DNA from: CBDDHT01 sp965228615
GTDB taxonomy: Bacteria > Pseudomonadota > Alphaproteobacteria > Rhizobiales > Methyloligellaceae
NCBI GenBank assembly: GCA_965228615.1
Contig: CBDDHT010000004.1
Span: forward strand, 2,418,001-2,482,000
Reading direction: 5' to 3'
DNA: 64,000 nucleotides
Positions 1 through 8,832 of the stretch are shown here, one piece after another (the stretch's first letter is position 1; each line of letters starts with the position of its first letter). The notes under the pieces are model-generated. The model was not told the DNA's origin and did not search any database. It saw only the letters and a list, made by a program, of their open reading frames with translations. The position numbers and the translations under genes are program-made.

Positions 1-1828
1 TTTCGCGCTCGCGCTCGAAGAGGAGCATCGCCAGTTCCCGTTCGACCGCCTGTATTCCACCCGCAGCCGCTTTGCGGGCAGTACGCTGCCTGAGATATCC
101 GAGTTCCACGAGCAAACTCGTAAGACGGGTCAGGGTCTGCGGATCGTCGCCTGCACCCGCTTCACCTGCCAGACGCAGGATCATACTGCGCATCAGGCGA
201 ACCGAGTTTTCCGTCCGCTCGGCGTATCGGCCCAGCCAGAACAGATTATCCGCGACACGGCTCGGCAGATCGCTACCGCTCCGCCTGAGCGTAACAATTT
301 GATCCGGCACTTCCAGCCGCGTGAATGTGCTGACGGGAGCCTCTGAGAGCACCCAGGTATCCTTGCTGGCATCGCCTTGCTGCATGGTGACGACCTGCGC
401 CCCGGCGCCTTCGGCGGTCCGCGTCAGACCACCAGGCATCACCTTGTAGCCACCCTGGCTGTCTGCACAGACATAGACCCTGAGGATCATCGGGCTTGGG
501 CCAAGCCCGCTTTCCCTCCACGTGGGCGTGGTGCTCAGCGTAAGAGTCTCCTGACCGAAATACTCGTAGCCGCGCCTTTGCAGCCGGTTCAGAACCGATT
601 TCCTGTCGGAGCCTGCCACGTGACCGGGAGGATTTCCATCGATCCGATGATTGAGGATGGAAGTGTCGGAGAAGGTTTTTCTCAGCACCAGGCGATCCAT
701 GTTCTCGACCACATAGTCGCGCTCACCATCCTGGCCGCACCACCAGGTCGCAAGGGATGGTATGAGGAGTTCTTCGCCGAGAAGCATTCGACTGAGACCG
801 GGATAGAAGCTCATCAAGGCTTCGCACTCAACGACGCCGCTTCCCAGACTGTTGGCAACAACCACATTGCCGGCACGTACGGCCGCGACGAGTCCTGCGA
901 CGCCGAGCAGCGAGTCGCTGCGCAGTTCAAGCGGATCGCAAAAATCGCCATCGACACGGCGGAAAATCAAATCGACCTGTTTGAGCCCGTTCAGCGTCTT
1001 CATGAAGACCTTGTTGTCGCGAACGGTCAGATCGGCACTTTCCACCAAAGGAAAACCGAGATAGCGCGCCAGATAGGCATGCTCGAAATAGGTCTCGTTA
1101 TAGGGACCCGGCGTCAGCAGTACGACGAGTGGGTCGTCCCTGCCCGTCAATTCGATGAAATTGTCGCTCAGAGCCTGAAAAAATCCAGCCAACCTGTGGA
1201 CTTGCGCATCGCGGAAAATTTTTGGCAGCGTCCGCGCGAGGACAATACGGTTCTCTAAGGCATATCCGGCACCAGACGGCGCCTGGGTCCGGTCATTCAG
1301 GACCCACCACCGCTGATCCGTCGCTCGGGCCAGGTCGAAGGCGAGGAAATTCAGATGGATACCATTCGGCGGGCGCACGCCATGCAAGGGACGCAGGAAA
1401 TTGGGATTCCCGAAGACAAGCGGCGCCGGCAATAAACCGTGAGCAAGCAGTGCCTGTTCGCCATAAATATCGTCGACAAGCGCATTGAGGAGCCGGGCTC
1501 GCTGGATCAAACCGGCTTCAAGATGTTGCCATTCCTCTGAACTGATCAGGAAGGGAATCGGATCCATATGCCAAGGACGCGCCGACTCGCCGGTCTCGTC
1601 ATAGACATTATAGGTCGTCCCGTTCTCTCGAACGAGGCGCTGGGCTGCATCCCAAAGCTGCGCGATTTCCGGATCGGAGAATTGCCCCAGTTCCGACAGA
1701 AAATGGCGCCAGTGCGGCCGCACCCCGCCCGCTCCGTCCATCATCTCATCGTAGAGGCCGGACACAGGCATATAGTCCGCGATCAAGGAATTCGCGGCCG
1801 GGTGCTCGTATCGGATGGGATCGCTCAC
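1..1828 (-). CDS. Circularly permuted type 2 ATP-grasp protein fused to an alpha-E domain (partial, runs off the window)
   Basis: The frame is open from a GTG at 1828 to the window edge, about 609 codons, so the C-terminus is missing. The N-terminal half has the marks of permuted ATP-grasp (DUF404/DUF407) proteins: YMPVSGLYDEMM near the start, YENRIVLARTLPKIF, LTPGPYNETYFEHAYLARYLG and NSLGSGVVECEALMSFYPGL. It then runs into the alpha-E helical domain, beginning SRVADNLFWLGRYAERTENS. The family is predicted to form amide or peptide bonds; no substrate can be read here. It follows the DUF2126 gene on the same strand after about 60 bp, the usual partner arrangement. No ATG is available upstream; TTG at 1840 is the only other in-frame start. 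Confidence 0.88.
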   Translation of the reverse strand, partial: MSDPIRYEHPAANSLIADYMPVSGLYDEMMDGAGGVRPHWRHFLSELGQFSDPEIAQLWDAAQRLVRENGTTYNVYDETGESARPWHMDPIPFLISSEEWQHLEAGLIQRARLLNALVDDIYGEQALLAHGLLPAPLVFGNPNFLRPLHGVRPPNGIHLNFLAFDLARATDQRWWVLNDRTQAPSGAGYALENRIVLARTLPKIFRDAQVHRLAGFFQALSDNFIELTGRDDPLVVLLTPGPYNETYFEHAYLARYLGFPLVESADLTVRDNKVFMKTLNGLKQVDLIFRRVDGDFCDPLELRSDSLLGVAGLVAAVRAGNVVVANSLGSGVVECEALMSFYPGLSRMLLGEELLIPSLATWWCGQDGERDYVVENMDRLVLRKTFSDTSILNHRIDGNPPGHVAGSDRKSVLNRLQRRGYEYFGQETLTLSTTPTWRESGLGPSPMILRVYVCADSQGGYKVMPGGLTRTAEGAGAQVVTMQQGDASKDTWVLSEAPVSTFTRLEVPDQIVTLRRSGSDLPSRVADNLFWLGRYAERTENSVRLMRSMILRLAGEAGAGDDPQTLTRLTSLLVELGYLRQRTARKAAAGGIQAVERELAMLLFERERE

Positions 1829-1888
1829 GCTGCGTTCCAACTCGTTGTTTTCGTGCGGCGGGAGAATAGGAGAATGGCAGGCTTTCGG

Positions 1889-4800
1889 CTACCCGCTGGG
1901 TGCAGCCCTGGCACGGCGCAAATCGAGGGTCATGGGAAACTCATTGTTGGCCAGTTTAACAGGCGCATCCGACGGGCCCGGCGTGTGACCCGTATCGAAA
2001 AAGCGCGCCAGACGGCGGCTCTCGGCCTCGTAGGCATTGACCGGAAATTGCTCGAAATTACGACCGCCAGGATGAGCAACGTGATAGGTGCATCCGGCGA
2101 CCGCGCGTTCGGTCCATGAGTCGTAAAGGTCGAAAACAAGAGGCGCATCGACATCAAGAGTCGGATGCAGCGCCGATGTGGCTTTCCAGGCCCGGAACCG
2201 GACGCCGGCGATACATTCTCCAGCTTTTCCAGTAGGTTGAAGGGGAACTTCGCAACTATTGCAGCCCAACCTGTAGCGGCTGTCCGTAAGGCCGGAGAGG
2301 CGGACCTGCAGCCGCTCGACGGACGAATCCACAAAGCGAACCGTGCCACCCGTGGTCCCTTCTTCGCCCATGACATGCCATGGCTCCAGCGCCTGACGCA
2401 GTTCAATCTCGATCGGCCCATATTGTGCCGTTCCATAGCGTGGAAAGCGAAATTCGAAGTGCGGGGCAAACCAGGCCGATTCGAACGGAAATCCGTGCAA
2501 CTGCATGTCGTTAATCACGTCTTCAAAATCCGCCCAAACCGCATGTGGCAACATGAAGCGGTCGTGGAGTGTCGTCCCCCATCGTACAAGATTGCCGGAA
2601 TAGGGTTTTTTCCAGAACCGCGCGATTAGCCCGCGCAGCAGGAGTTGCTGGGTAAGACTCATCTCCGCGTGTGGCGGCATCTCGAATGCGCGAAACTCCA
2701 CCAACCCAAGGCGCCCCGTCGGTCCGTCGGGAGAGTAGAGCTTGTCGATACAGATCTCACTGCGATGGGTATTGCCGCTGACATCGATCAGAAGATTTCG
2801 CAGGATGCGGTCGATCAGCCAGGGTTGGCTTTCTGCATCGGGGCCGGGGATCTGATCGAAGGCGAGCTCAAGCTCATAGAGCCCGTCGTGCCGGGCCTCG
2901 TCGATACGCGGCGCCTGGCTTGTCGGACCGATAAACAGCCCCGAGAACAAATAGCTGAGGCTTGGATGGTGCTGCCAATAGGTAATGAGGCTGCGAAGCA
3001 GGTCCGGCCGTCGCAGGAACGGGCTCTCCGCTGGCGTAGAGCCACCGACGACGACATGGTTACCACCGCCCGTGCCGGTGTGACGACCGTCCAACAGAAA
3101 CTTCTCGGTACCAAGGCGAGAGAGGCGCGCCTCCTCATAGAGGGTCTTGGTGATCTGAACCATCTCACGCCAATTGTGCGCAGGCTGGATATTGACTTCG
3201 AGGACGCCCGGGTCCGGCGTGACCTTGATGACGTTGAGACGCGGGTCCGACGGCGGTCCATAGCCTTCAATGTGGACGGGCATTTTGCTCTCTGCTGTCG
3301 CATCTTCCACCGCGGCAACCAGATCCAAATAGTCCTCGAGACTTTCTGTCGGCGGCATGAATACGCAAAGCCGGCCATCGCGCGGCTCGATCGAGAATGC
3401 AGCCCGGACACGCCCTTGTTCAATCGACTGCTCGCTAACCTGCTGACGATTGGGATCAGGAGCATCGCTACCCTGCAGATAGGGCTGTCGGGCAGCGTCC
3501 GGCTTAGGGAGGTCCGACCGTTCCGCCATTGGATCGGCGGGCACCACATAGGGGTAGTCAACCTCTGACACATGTTCCAGCGAGTCGAGCGGCAGGCGAA
3601 ATCCGACGGGCGAGTCTCCGGGGATCAGCACCAGATTGTCGGTTCGCATGCTCCATGGCTCGCTGAACCAACGACTGCGGCCGTCACGGGCATTCCAGCG
3701 CTGAACCGGCAAGACGAACCCTGCCGGTTTGCTCAAGCCGCGGCTAAAGACCCGCGCTAGACGGTCACGCTCCAGAGGGTCATCCAGCTTGGAGTCGTCA
3801 AGCGTGACATTCTCCGGCAGCCTCCGCTCCTGCTCCATGAAATGCCACGGATCTTCATAGGCCGGCAACACGGCATCGGGTGAAACCTCCAACCGCGTCG
3901 CGATCGCGCGGGTAAACTCTTCGGCAGCGCAAATATCGGGCTCGCGATTGTCATCCTCTCTGGCGATCATGGCTTCGTCCTGCCAGAGCGGCACGCCGTC
4001 ACGCCGCCAATACAGCGCGAATGACCAACGCGGCAGCGGCTCGCCCGGATACCACTTTCCTTGCCCATAGTGCAGAAGCCCGCCGGGAGCGAAATGCTTT
4101 CGAAGCCGCCGGATCAACTCATCGCCCAGGGGACGCTTGGTATCGCCGACAGCAGCCGTATTCCATTCCTCTGCATCAACATGATCGATCGACACGAATG
4201 TCGGCTCACCGCCCAGGGTCAGCCGAACGTCGTTTGCATCCAGGATCTGATCGATCTCGTCGCCTAGTCGATCGATCGCCCGCCACTGATCGCTCGAATA
4301 GGGCTTCGTGACCCGTGGAGATTCGCTGATCCGGGTCAGCTGCATCTCGAAGTCGAACTGAACCTGACACTCTCCCACTGAACCCGTTATCGGAGCGGCA
4401 CTACGCGGCCTCGGGGTCGCTGCGAGCGGGATGTGCCCTTCGCCTGCGAATAGTCCCGATGTTGGATCCATTCCGATCCATCCAGCACCCGGCAAATAGA
4501 CTTCGGCCCAGGCATGCAGATCGGTAAAATCGTGATCGGTTCCAGACGGGCCGTCGAGCGAAGCCACATCCGGTTTGAGTTGAATGAGATAGCCGGAGAC
4601 AAAACGGGCCGCCAATCCCAAATGGCGGAAGGCCTCTACGAGGAGCCATCCCGTATCGCGACAGGACCCCCGGCCCCGCTCAAGCGTTTCTTCGCAAGTC
4701 TGAACGCCAGGCTCCATGCGGATCAGGTATTCAATGCCCTGCTCCAGGCGCTGATTGATCTCGACCAAAAAATCTATGGTGGGCCCGCGAAACTCTGGCA

Positions 4801-5200
4801 GCTTATCAAGCCAGGCCTGGAGTAACGGTCCAGCCGGCTCGGGCTGCAGATATGGCTCCAACTCTCGTCTTAGGTCTGGCTCATAAGCAAAAGGCAATTC
4901 TTCAGCATCGGGCTCGAGAAAGAAATCGAAAGGGTTTTGCACCGACATGTCGGCAACCAGATCCACCTCAACCTGGAAACGCTCGACGGGATCGGGATAC
5001 ACGACTCTTGCTTGATAGTTGCCGTGCGGATCCTGCTGCCAGTTGATGAAATAACCGTCGGGTTCAATCTTGAGTGCATAGCTCAGGATCGGCGTGTGCG
5101 CGTGTGGCGCCGGCCGGAGACGAATGACTTGCGGTCCCAGACCTACCTTGCGGTCATAGGTATATGTCGTCCGATGATGCAGGGCGGCGTGAATGCTCAT
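1889..5200 (-). CDS. DUF2126 transglutaminase-like protein
   Basis: This 1103-residue protein opens with a transglutaminase N-terminal beta domain (HHRTTYTYDRKVGLGPQVIRL). A transglutaminase/protease core follows with the expected Cys in RGRGSCRDTGWLLVEAFRHL, His in DLHAWAEVYLP and Asp in GMDPTSGL. The remaining ~750 residues are the DUF2126 region, full length for the family. AAGGTG lies just before the ATG at 5200. It begins 24 bp after an FMN glutamate-synthase-like gene and is followed by an ATP-grasp/alpha-E gene, so all three are probably one transcript. Such clusters have been proposed to make and trim peptide-like tags or metabolites; that role is inferred from the family, not shown here. 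Confidence 0.93.
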   Translation of the reverse strand: MSIHAALHHRTTYTYDRKVGLGPQVIRLRPAPHAHTPILSYALKIEPDGYFINWQQDPHGNYQARVVYPDPVERFQVEVDLVADMSVQNPFDFFLEPDAEELPFAYEPDLRRELEPYLQPEPAGPLLQAWLDKLPEFRGPTIDFLVEINQRLEQGIEYLIRMEPGVQTCEETLERGRGSCRDTGWLLVEAFRHLGLAARFVSGYLIQLKPDVASLDGPSGTDHDFTDLHAWAEVYLPGAGWIGMDPTSGLFAGEGHIPLAATPRPRSAAPITGSVGECQVQFDFEMQLTRISESPRVTKPYSSDQWRAIDRLGDEIDQILDANDVRLTLGGEPTFVSIDHVDAEEWNTAAVGDTKRPLGDELIRRLRKHFAPGGLLHYGQGKWYPGEPLPRWSFALYWRRDGVPLWQDEAMIAREDDNREPDICAAEEFTRAIATRLEVSPDAVLPAYEDPWHFMEQERRLPENVTLDDSKLDDPLERDRLARVFSRGLSKPAGFVLPVQRWNARDGRSRWFSEPWSMRTDNLVLIPGDSPVGFRLPLDSLEHVSEVDYPYVVPADPMAERSDLPKPDAARQPYLQGSDAPDPNRQQVSEQSIEQGRVRAAFSIEPRDGRLCVFMPPTESLEDYLDLVAAVEDATAESKMPVHIEGYGPPSDPRLNVIKVTPDPGVLEVNIQPAHNWREMVQITKTLYEEARLSRLGTEKFLLDGRHTGTGGGNHVVVGGSTPAESPFLRRPDLLRSLITYWQHHPSLSYLFSGLFIGPTSQAPRIDEARHDGLYELELAFDQIPGPDAESQPWLIDRILRNLLIDVSGNTHRSEICIDKLYSPDGPTGRLGLVEFRAFEMPPHAEMSLTQQLLLRGLIARFWKKPYSGNLVRWGTTLHDRFMLPHAVWADFEDVINDMQLHGFPFESAWFAPHFEFRFPRYGTAQYGPIEIELRQALEPWHVMGEEGTTGGTVRFVDSSVERLQVRLSGLTDSRYRLGCNSCEVPLQPTGKAGECIAGVRFRAWKATSALHPTLDVDAPLVFDLYDSWTERAVAGCTYHVAHPGGRNFEQFPVNAYEAESRRLARFFDTGHTPGPSDAPVKLANNEFPMTLDLRRARAAPSG

Positions 5201-5224
5201 TCGTGCACCTTGAAAGTAGTTGTG

Positions 5225-6742
5225 TCAGGCAGCGCGGGGCGGCGCAGATTGCGGTTCCGGCAACGGATAGAGCTCATCGAGCGGTACAGAGCGGCCATTT
5301 GGTTGAACGATACGGCAATGGAATCGCTTCAGTGCGCGCGGATGCGGCACACCGCAGGAATGCGCGATGATGCCAACGCCGTAGTGGATCTTGTCAACGA
5401 ATTTCTGGACGCGGACGGCCTTGTTTTCGGGGTTCAGACCGCGCTGGAGCCGTCTGTCATGGGTTGTTATGCCTGTCGGGCAGGTATTGCGATTGCATTT
5501 CAGTGCCTGGATGCAGCCAAGCGCAAACATGAAACCACGTGCCGACACGACAATGTCTGCTCCCGCGCAATAAGCCCAGGCGACCTCGGCCGGCGTTACC
5601 AACTTGCCTGACGCAATCAGAGTAATTCGTTCACGCAGCCCATAGCGGATCAGCGTGTCCGCGACCATCGGCAGGGCTTCTCGGATGGGCAAACCGCAAT
5701 TGTCCATGAGCGGCATCGGCGCTGCGCCGGTTCCGCCGTCGCCGGAATCGATGGTGATAAAGTCGGGTGCGTGCACGGCTCCGCGCCGATGCACTTCTTC
5801 GCAGAGTTCCTCAAGCCAGCCATAAGCGCCGATCACGGTCTTGAAGCCGGTCGGTTTGCCGGTGATATCGCGAATGTGGTCGACCATATTCAGCAGATCG
5901 GGAACCGAGTTGATTTCCGGATGCCGGTTGGGCGAAATCGAAGGCTGAAACGTCGGGATTCCTCGAATAGCGGCAATCTCGGGCGTGACTTTCTCACCGG
6001 GCAGGAGACCGCCCTTCCCTGGCTTGGCGCCCTGGCTCATTTTGATTTCGATCATTCTGACCTGCGGTTCGGCAGCCACCGCCTCGAGTTTTTTCCGATC
6101 GAGACTGCCTTCCGCATTTCGGACGCCATACTTCGCCGTACCGAATTGAAAGACAATGTCGGCCCCACCTTCCAGGTGATAAGGCGAGAGACCGCCCTCA
6201 CCCGTGTTCATCCAACAGCCGGCGAGATTAGCTCCTTTCGACAGTGCAAGAACGGCCGGCTTGGAAATTGCGCCGTAGCTCATCCCCGAAACATTGATGA
6301 TCGAATTGGCCTTATAGGGATGGGTCGTATGCGGTCCGATTGTGACGGGCGGCACCGTTTCGGCATGCTCATCGAGCGTCGGAAACGGGCAATTCACAAA
6401 AATAACCGTCCCCGGGGGCGTAATCGACTTTGTCGATCCGAAGGCGTGGGTGTTGTCGTGCCCCTGGGACGAGCGATAGATCCATTCGCGTTCGGCACGA
6501 TTGAACGGCATTTCCTCTCGGTCCATCGCAAAGAAATATTGACGAAAGAACTCGCCAAGGGAGGAGAAAAACCCTCGGAAACGACCGATAACCGGGTAGT
6601 TCCGCCGGATTGCATCACGGGTTTGCAAAACATCGATGACGAATAGGACAACGATTACAAGCGCGCCGATCCCAATTGCGACGACAAACAGCGTGGAGAG
6701 GACACGCAGACCTTCCACGGTAAACATATCGAGCAGTCCCAT
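5225..6742 (-). CDS. FMN-binding glutamate synthase family protein, membrane anchored
   Basis: A 505-residue protein related to the FMN/Fe-S synthase domain of glutamate synthase large subunits. Residues ~12-38 form one hydrophobic helix (LSTLFVVAIGIGALVIVVLF), suggesting an inner-membrane anchor with the enzyme domain in the cytoplasm. Family motifs include GMSYGAISKPAVLALS, NTGEGGLSPYH, SQGAKPGKGGLLPGEKV and DSGDGGTGAAPMPLMDNCGL. The cysteines in CIQALKCNRNTCPTGI fit the 3Fe-4S cluster. The glutaminase domain is absent, so it is not an ordinary GltB and its substrate is unknown. It is probably the first gene of the three-gene minus-strand operon. Confidence 0.9.
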   Translation of the reverse strand: MGLLDMFTVEGLRVLSTLFVVAIGIGALVIVVLFVIDVLQTRDAIRRNYPVIGRFRGFFSSLGEFFRQYFFAMDREEMPFNRAEREWIYRSSQGHDNTHAFGSTKSITPPGTVIFVNCPFPTLDEHAETVPPVTIGPHTTHPYKANSIINVSGMSYGAISKPAVLALSKGANLAGCWMNTGEGGLSPYHLEGGADIVFQFGTAKYGVRNAEGSLDRKKLEAVAAEPQVRMIEIKMSQGAKPGKGGLLPGEKVTPEIAAIRGIPTFQPSISPNRHPEINSVPDLLNMVDHIRDITGKPTGFKTVIGAYGWLEELCEEVHRRGAVHAPDFITIDSGDGGTGAAPMPLMDNCGLPIREALPMVADTLIRYGLRERITLIASGKLVTPAEVAWAYCAGADIVVSARGFMFALGCIQALKCNRNTCPTGITTHDRRLQRGLNPENKAVRVQKFVDKIHYGVGIIAHSCGVPHPRALKRFHCRIVQPNGRSVPLDELYPLPEPQSAPPRAA

Positions 6743-6851
6743 CGTCTTATCCTTGCGCTCATGCCTCTAAATCCAGGCCTGGAATCCATTGCGTATATAT
6801 AGAGTGATACGAGAAGCGGCACACCCGAGCTAAAACTGAAGATTGCAAGAA

Positions 6852-6879
6852 TTGACTTGGCACTTTCCATACGTATAGT
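6852..6879 (+). promoter_or_regulatory. Candidate sigma-70 promoter for rplU-rpmA
   Basis: TTGACT at 6852-6857 and TATAGT at 6874-6879 are separated by 16 bp, close to the housekeeping consensus. It faces rplU and would give a leader of roughly 125 nt. It lies in the divergent gap upstream of the FMN glutamate-synthase-like gene. Confidence 0.5.
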
Positions 6880-7010
6880 GCGCGCATATCAAGGCATTGA
6901 AGGCGCTGCCCGAGGTTCGGACCGGCCGATCAGGTCCCGCTCATGCGCAAAAGTCCGCGAAATATCGTAAGCGGCACCGAAGGGCGCGGAATTGAAAAGG
7001 ACAAAGGCCC

Positions 7011-7664
7011 ATGTATGCGGTGATCCGCACGGGCGGCAAGCAATATCGCGTTGCCGCCGACGACGTCATTGAAATCGAGAAAGTTACCGGCGAGCCGGGA
7101 GATATCGTGTCTCTTGAAGAAGTACTGATGCTCGGCGGCGATGGCGGCCCGATGGTCGGCACGCCATTGATCGCGGGTGCCAGCGTGGCAGCAGAAGTCT
7201 TGGAGCAGAAACGTGCGGCAAAGCTACTCGTTTTCAAGAAGAAACGGCGAAAGAATTACCGCCGCAAGCACGGCCACCGTCAGCATCTGACGGCCCTGCG
7301 TATTACGGAAATTCTCACCGACGGCAAAACACCCTCAAAGGCAAAAGCGGCCAAAAAGCCCGCGGCGAAGCCCGCTGAGGAAGAAAAAGCGCCAGAGGCG
7401 AAGCCGGCGAGCGAACCAGCCGCACGCGCATTTACAGAGCTCAAAGAGGCTGAAGGAACGGCCGACGATCTGAAGAAGATCTCGGGCGTTGGACCGAAGC
7501 TCGAAGAGAAACTGAATGCTCTCGGCATCTACCATTACTGGCAGGTTGCCGGTTTCAGTGCCGAAGACGTTTCGCGCGTCGATGACGAGTTGAACTTCAA
7601 GGGCCGCATCGAGCGCGACGACTGGATTGGTCAAGCCAAGAAACTGATGGAAGACGACGGCTAG
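7011..7664 (+). CDS. rplU: 50S ribosomal protein L21 with long C-terminal extension
   Basis: Residues 1-~103 are a complete L21 (MYAVIRTGGKQYRVAADDVI, then KKRRKNYRRKHGHRQHLT), an early 23S rRNA-binding protein of the large subunit. L21 usually stops there; this one is 217 residues. The added part is a Lys/Ala/Glu-rich linker followed by a helix-hairpin-helix-like module (KKISGVGPKLEEKLNALGIY, ending DDWIGQAKKLMEDDG). Extensions of this kind occur in alphaproteobacterial L21, so it is lineage-typical; its role on the ribosome is unclear. rpmA follows after 31 bp. Confidence 0.97.
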   Translation: MYAVIRTGGKQYRVAADDVIEIEKVTGEPGDIVSLEEVLMLGGDGGPMVGTPLIAGASVAAEVLEQKRAAKLLVFKKKRRKNYRRKHGHRQHLTALRITEILTDGKTPSKAKAAKKPAAKPAEEEKAPEAKPASEPAARAFTELKEAEGTADDLKKISGVGPKLEEKLNALGIYHYWQVAGFSAEDVSRVDDELNFKGRIERDDWIGQAKKLMEDDG

Positions 7665-7695
7665 TCCGACAACAAGAATTTGAGAGGAGCAGACA

Positions 7696-7956
7696 ATGGC
7701 TCATAAAAAGGCAGGCGGATCATCCCGCAACGGACGCGACTCCGCGGGTCGCCGTCTCGGCATCAAGAAGTTTGGCGGCGAACGCGTCATTCCAGGAAAT
7801 ATCATCGCACGCCAGCGCGGCACCAAGTGGCATCCCGGCGAAGGCGTCGGCATCGGTAAGGACCATACGATCTTTGCAGTGCGCGAAGGGAATGTGTCCT
7901 TTGCAACGCGAAGCAGTGGCCGTGTCTATGTCTCGGTCGACCCGACCGGCGAATAA
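7696..7956 (+). CDS. rpmA: 50S ribosomal protein L27
   Basis: An 86-residue protein beginning MAHKKAGGSSRNGRDSAGRR, the conserved L27 N-terminus that reaches toward the peptidyl-transferase centre. The core GNIIARQRGTKWHPGEGVG is also canonical. GAGAGGAG lies just upstream of the ATG. It is cotranscribed with rplU and followed by a strong intrinsic terminator. Confidence 0.98.
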   Translation: MAHKKAGGSSRNGRDSAGRRLGIKKFGGERVIPGNIIARQRGTKWHPGEGVGIGKDHTIFAVREGNVSFATRSSGRVYVSVDPTGE

Positions 7957-8010
7957 GCCGCGGAACGACGATACCGCCGGCATTCCACCCCGGCGGACTT
8001 TTGAGTTTCG

Positions 8011-8042
8011 AAGGGGAGACGGAATACCGTCTCCCTTTTTTT
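8011..8042 (+). terminator. Intrinsic terminator of the rplU-rpmA operon
   Basis: A nine-base-pair perfect stem (GGGAGACGG at 8014-8022, CCGTCTCCC at 8027-8035) with an AATA loop is followed by seven T residues at 8036-8042. It sits 55 bp after the rpmA stop. Confidence 0.9.
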
Positions 8043-8061
8043 GCGGACAGAGGAAGGCAGA

Positions 8062-8670
8062 ATGGTCGCAGCGGAAAGATCCGGAAGCTGGATGTCTGAT
8101 CCTGGACGCAGGCCCGTTTCGCTCAACACCGATCGGCTTGTTCTGAGGCCGCTCGCCGCCGGGGATGCGGCGATAATCGCTTGGCTGGCCCGTAACCCCC
8201 TTATTGCCGAACAGTGCATAAACACGCCACGCGGACTGACCCAAGACCAGGTGATGAAATGGGTGGAATGGCAGGATGCCGCAATGCCCGACCTTGATGG
8301 TGAGGCACGAACGATCGCACGCGCCGACTCGCCAGGCTCTATTCTGGGCATGATCGGGCAAGAACCGGATTCTCCGAGGCGAGCCAATATCGGCTACTGG
8401 CTCGGCGCGCCCTATTGGGGCCTCGGATACGCGACCGAAGCGGTTCAGGCACTGGTTGAGAACATCTTCGATTCGGAGTCTATTGAGGATGTGAAAGCAG
8501 ACGTGCGGGTCGGCAATGCTGCATCGCGGCGTGTCCTCGAGAAATGCGGATTTTCATGTATCGGCGAGAGCAGAATTCGAATTGCCGCACTTGAACGGGA
8601 CGTCCCCGCGCAGGAATTTCTGCTGACGCGTTCGCGATGGCGCGGCCTTAAGGGTCAATTGTCGTCATGA
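8062..8670 (+). CDS. GNAT family N-acetyltransferase (RimJ/RimL type)
   Basis: A 202-residue acetyltransferase. After a short tail it has the RimJ/RimL opening LNTDRLVLRPLAAGDAAIIA, the acetyl-CoA region IGYWLGAPYWGLGYATEAVQ, and the late motif NAASRRVLEKCGFSCIGE. The ATG at 8062 is preferred over an in-frame TTG at 8041 because AGGAAGG lies six bases before it. The substrate cannot be read. GNAT genes between rpmA and obg are common in this order of bacteria. It begins 19 bp after the rpmA terminator, so it needs its own promoter or read-through. Confidence 0.9.
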   Translation: MVAAERSGSWMSDPGRRPVSLNTDRLVLRPLAAGDAAIIAWLARNPLIAEQCINTPRGLTQDQVMKWVEWQDAAMPDLDGEARTIARADSPGSILGMIGQEPDSPRRANIGYWLGAPYWGLGYATEAVQALVENIFDSESIEDVKADVRVGNAASRRVLEKCGFSCIGESRIRIAALERDVPAQEFLLTRSRWRGLKGQLSS

Positions 8671-8832
8671 TCGCTCGAGATGCGGCGCCGTGTTATGGGT
8701 CGCTGACTTCGGGTTAGGGCCTGTTGAGTGTCATGTTGCGGATTCTGGTTTTTCGAAGTTGGCCCAGCCTCGCGAATGCAGGCGCAGGATATGCCTTGCC
8801 TTTTCGACAGACCCTTTGCCGGCAGATGAACG

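Noticed and set aside
377..1258. A 293-codon plus-strand open frame
   Set aside because: It is the antisense shadow of the ATP-grasp/alpha-E gene, whose minus-strand frame shows clear family motifs throughout.
2645..3568. A 307-codon plus-strand open frame
   Set aside because: It lies opposite the DUF2126 gene, has no recognisable protein pattern and arises from the same codon bias.
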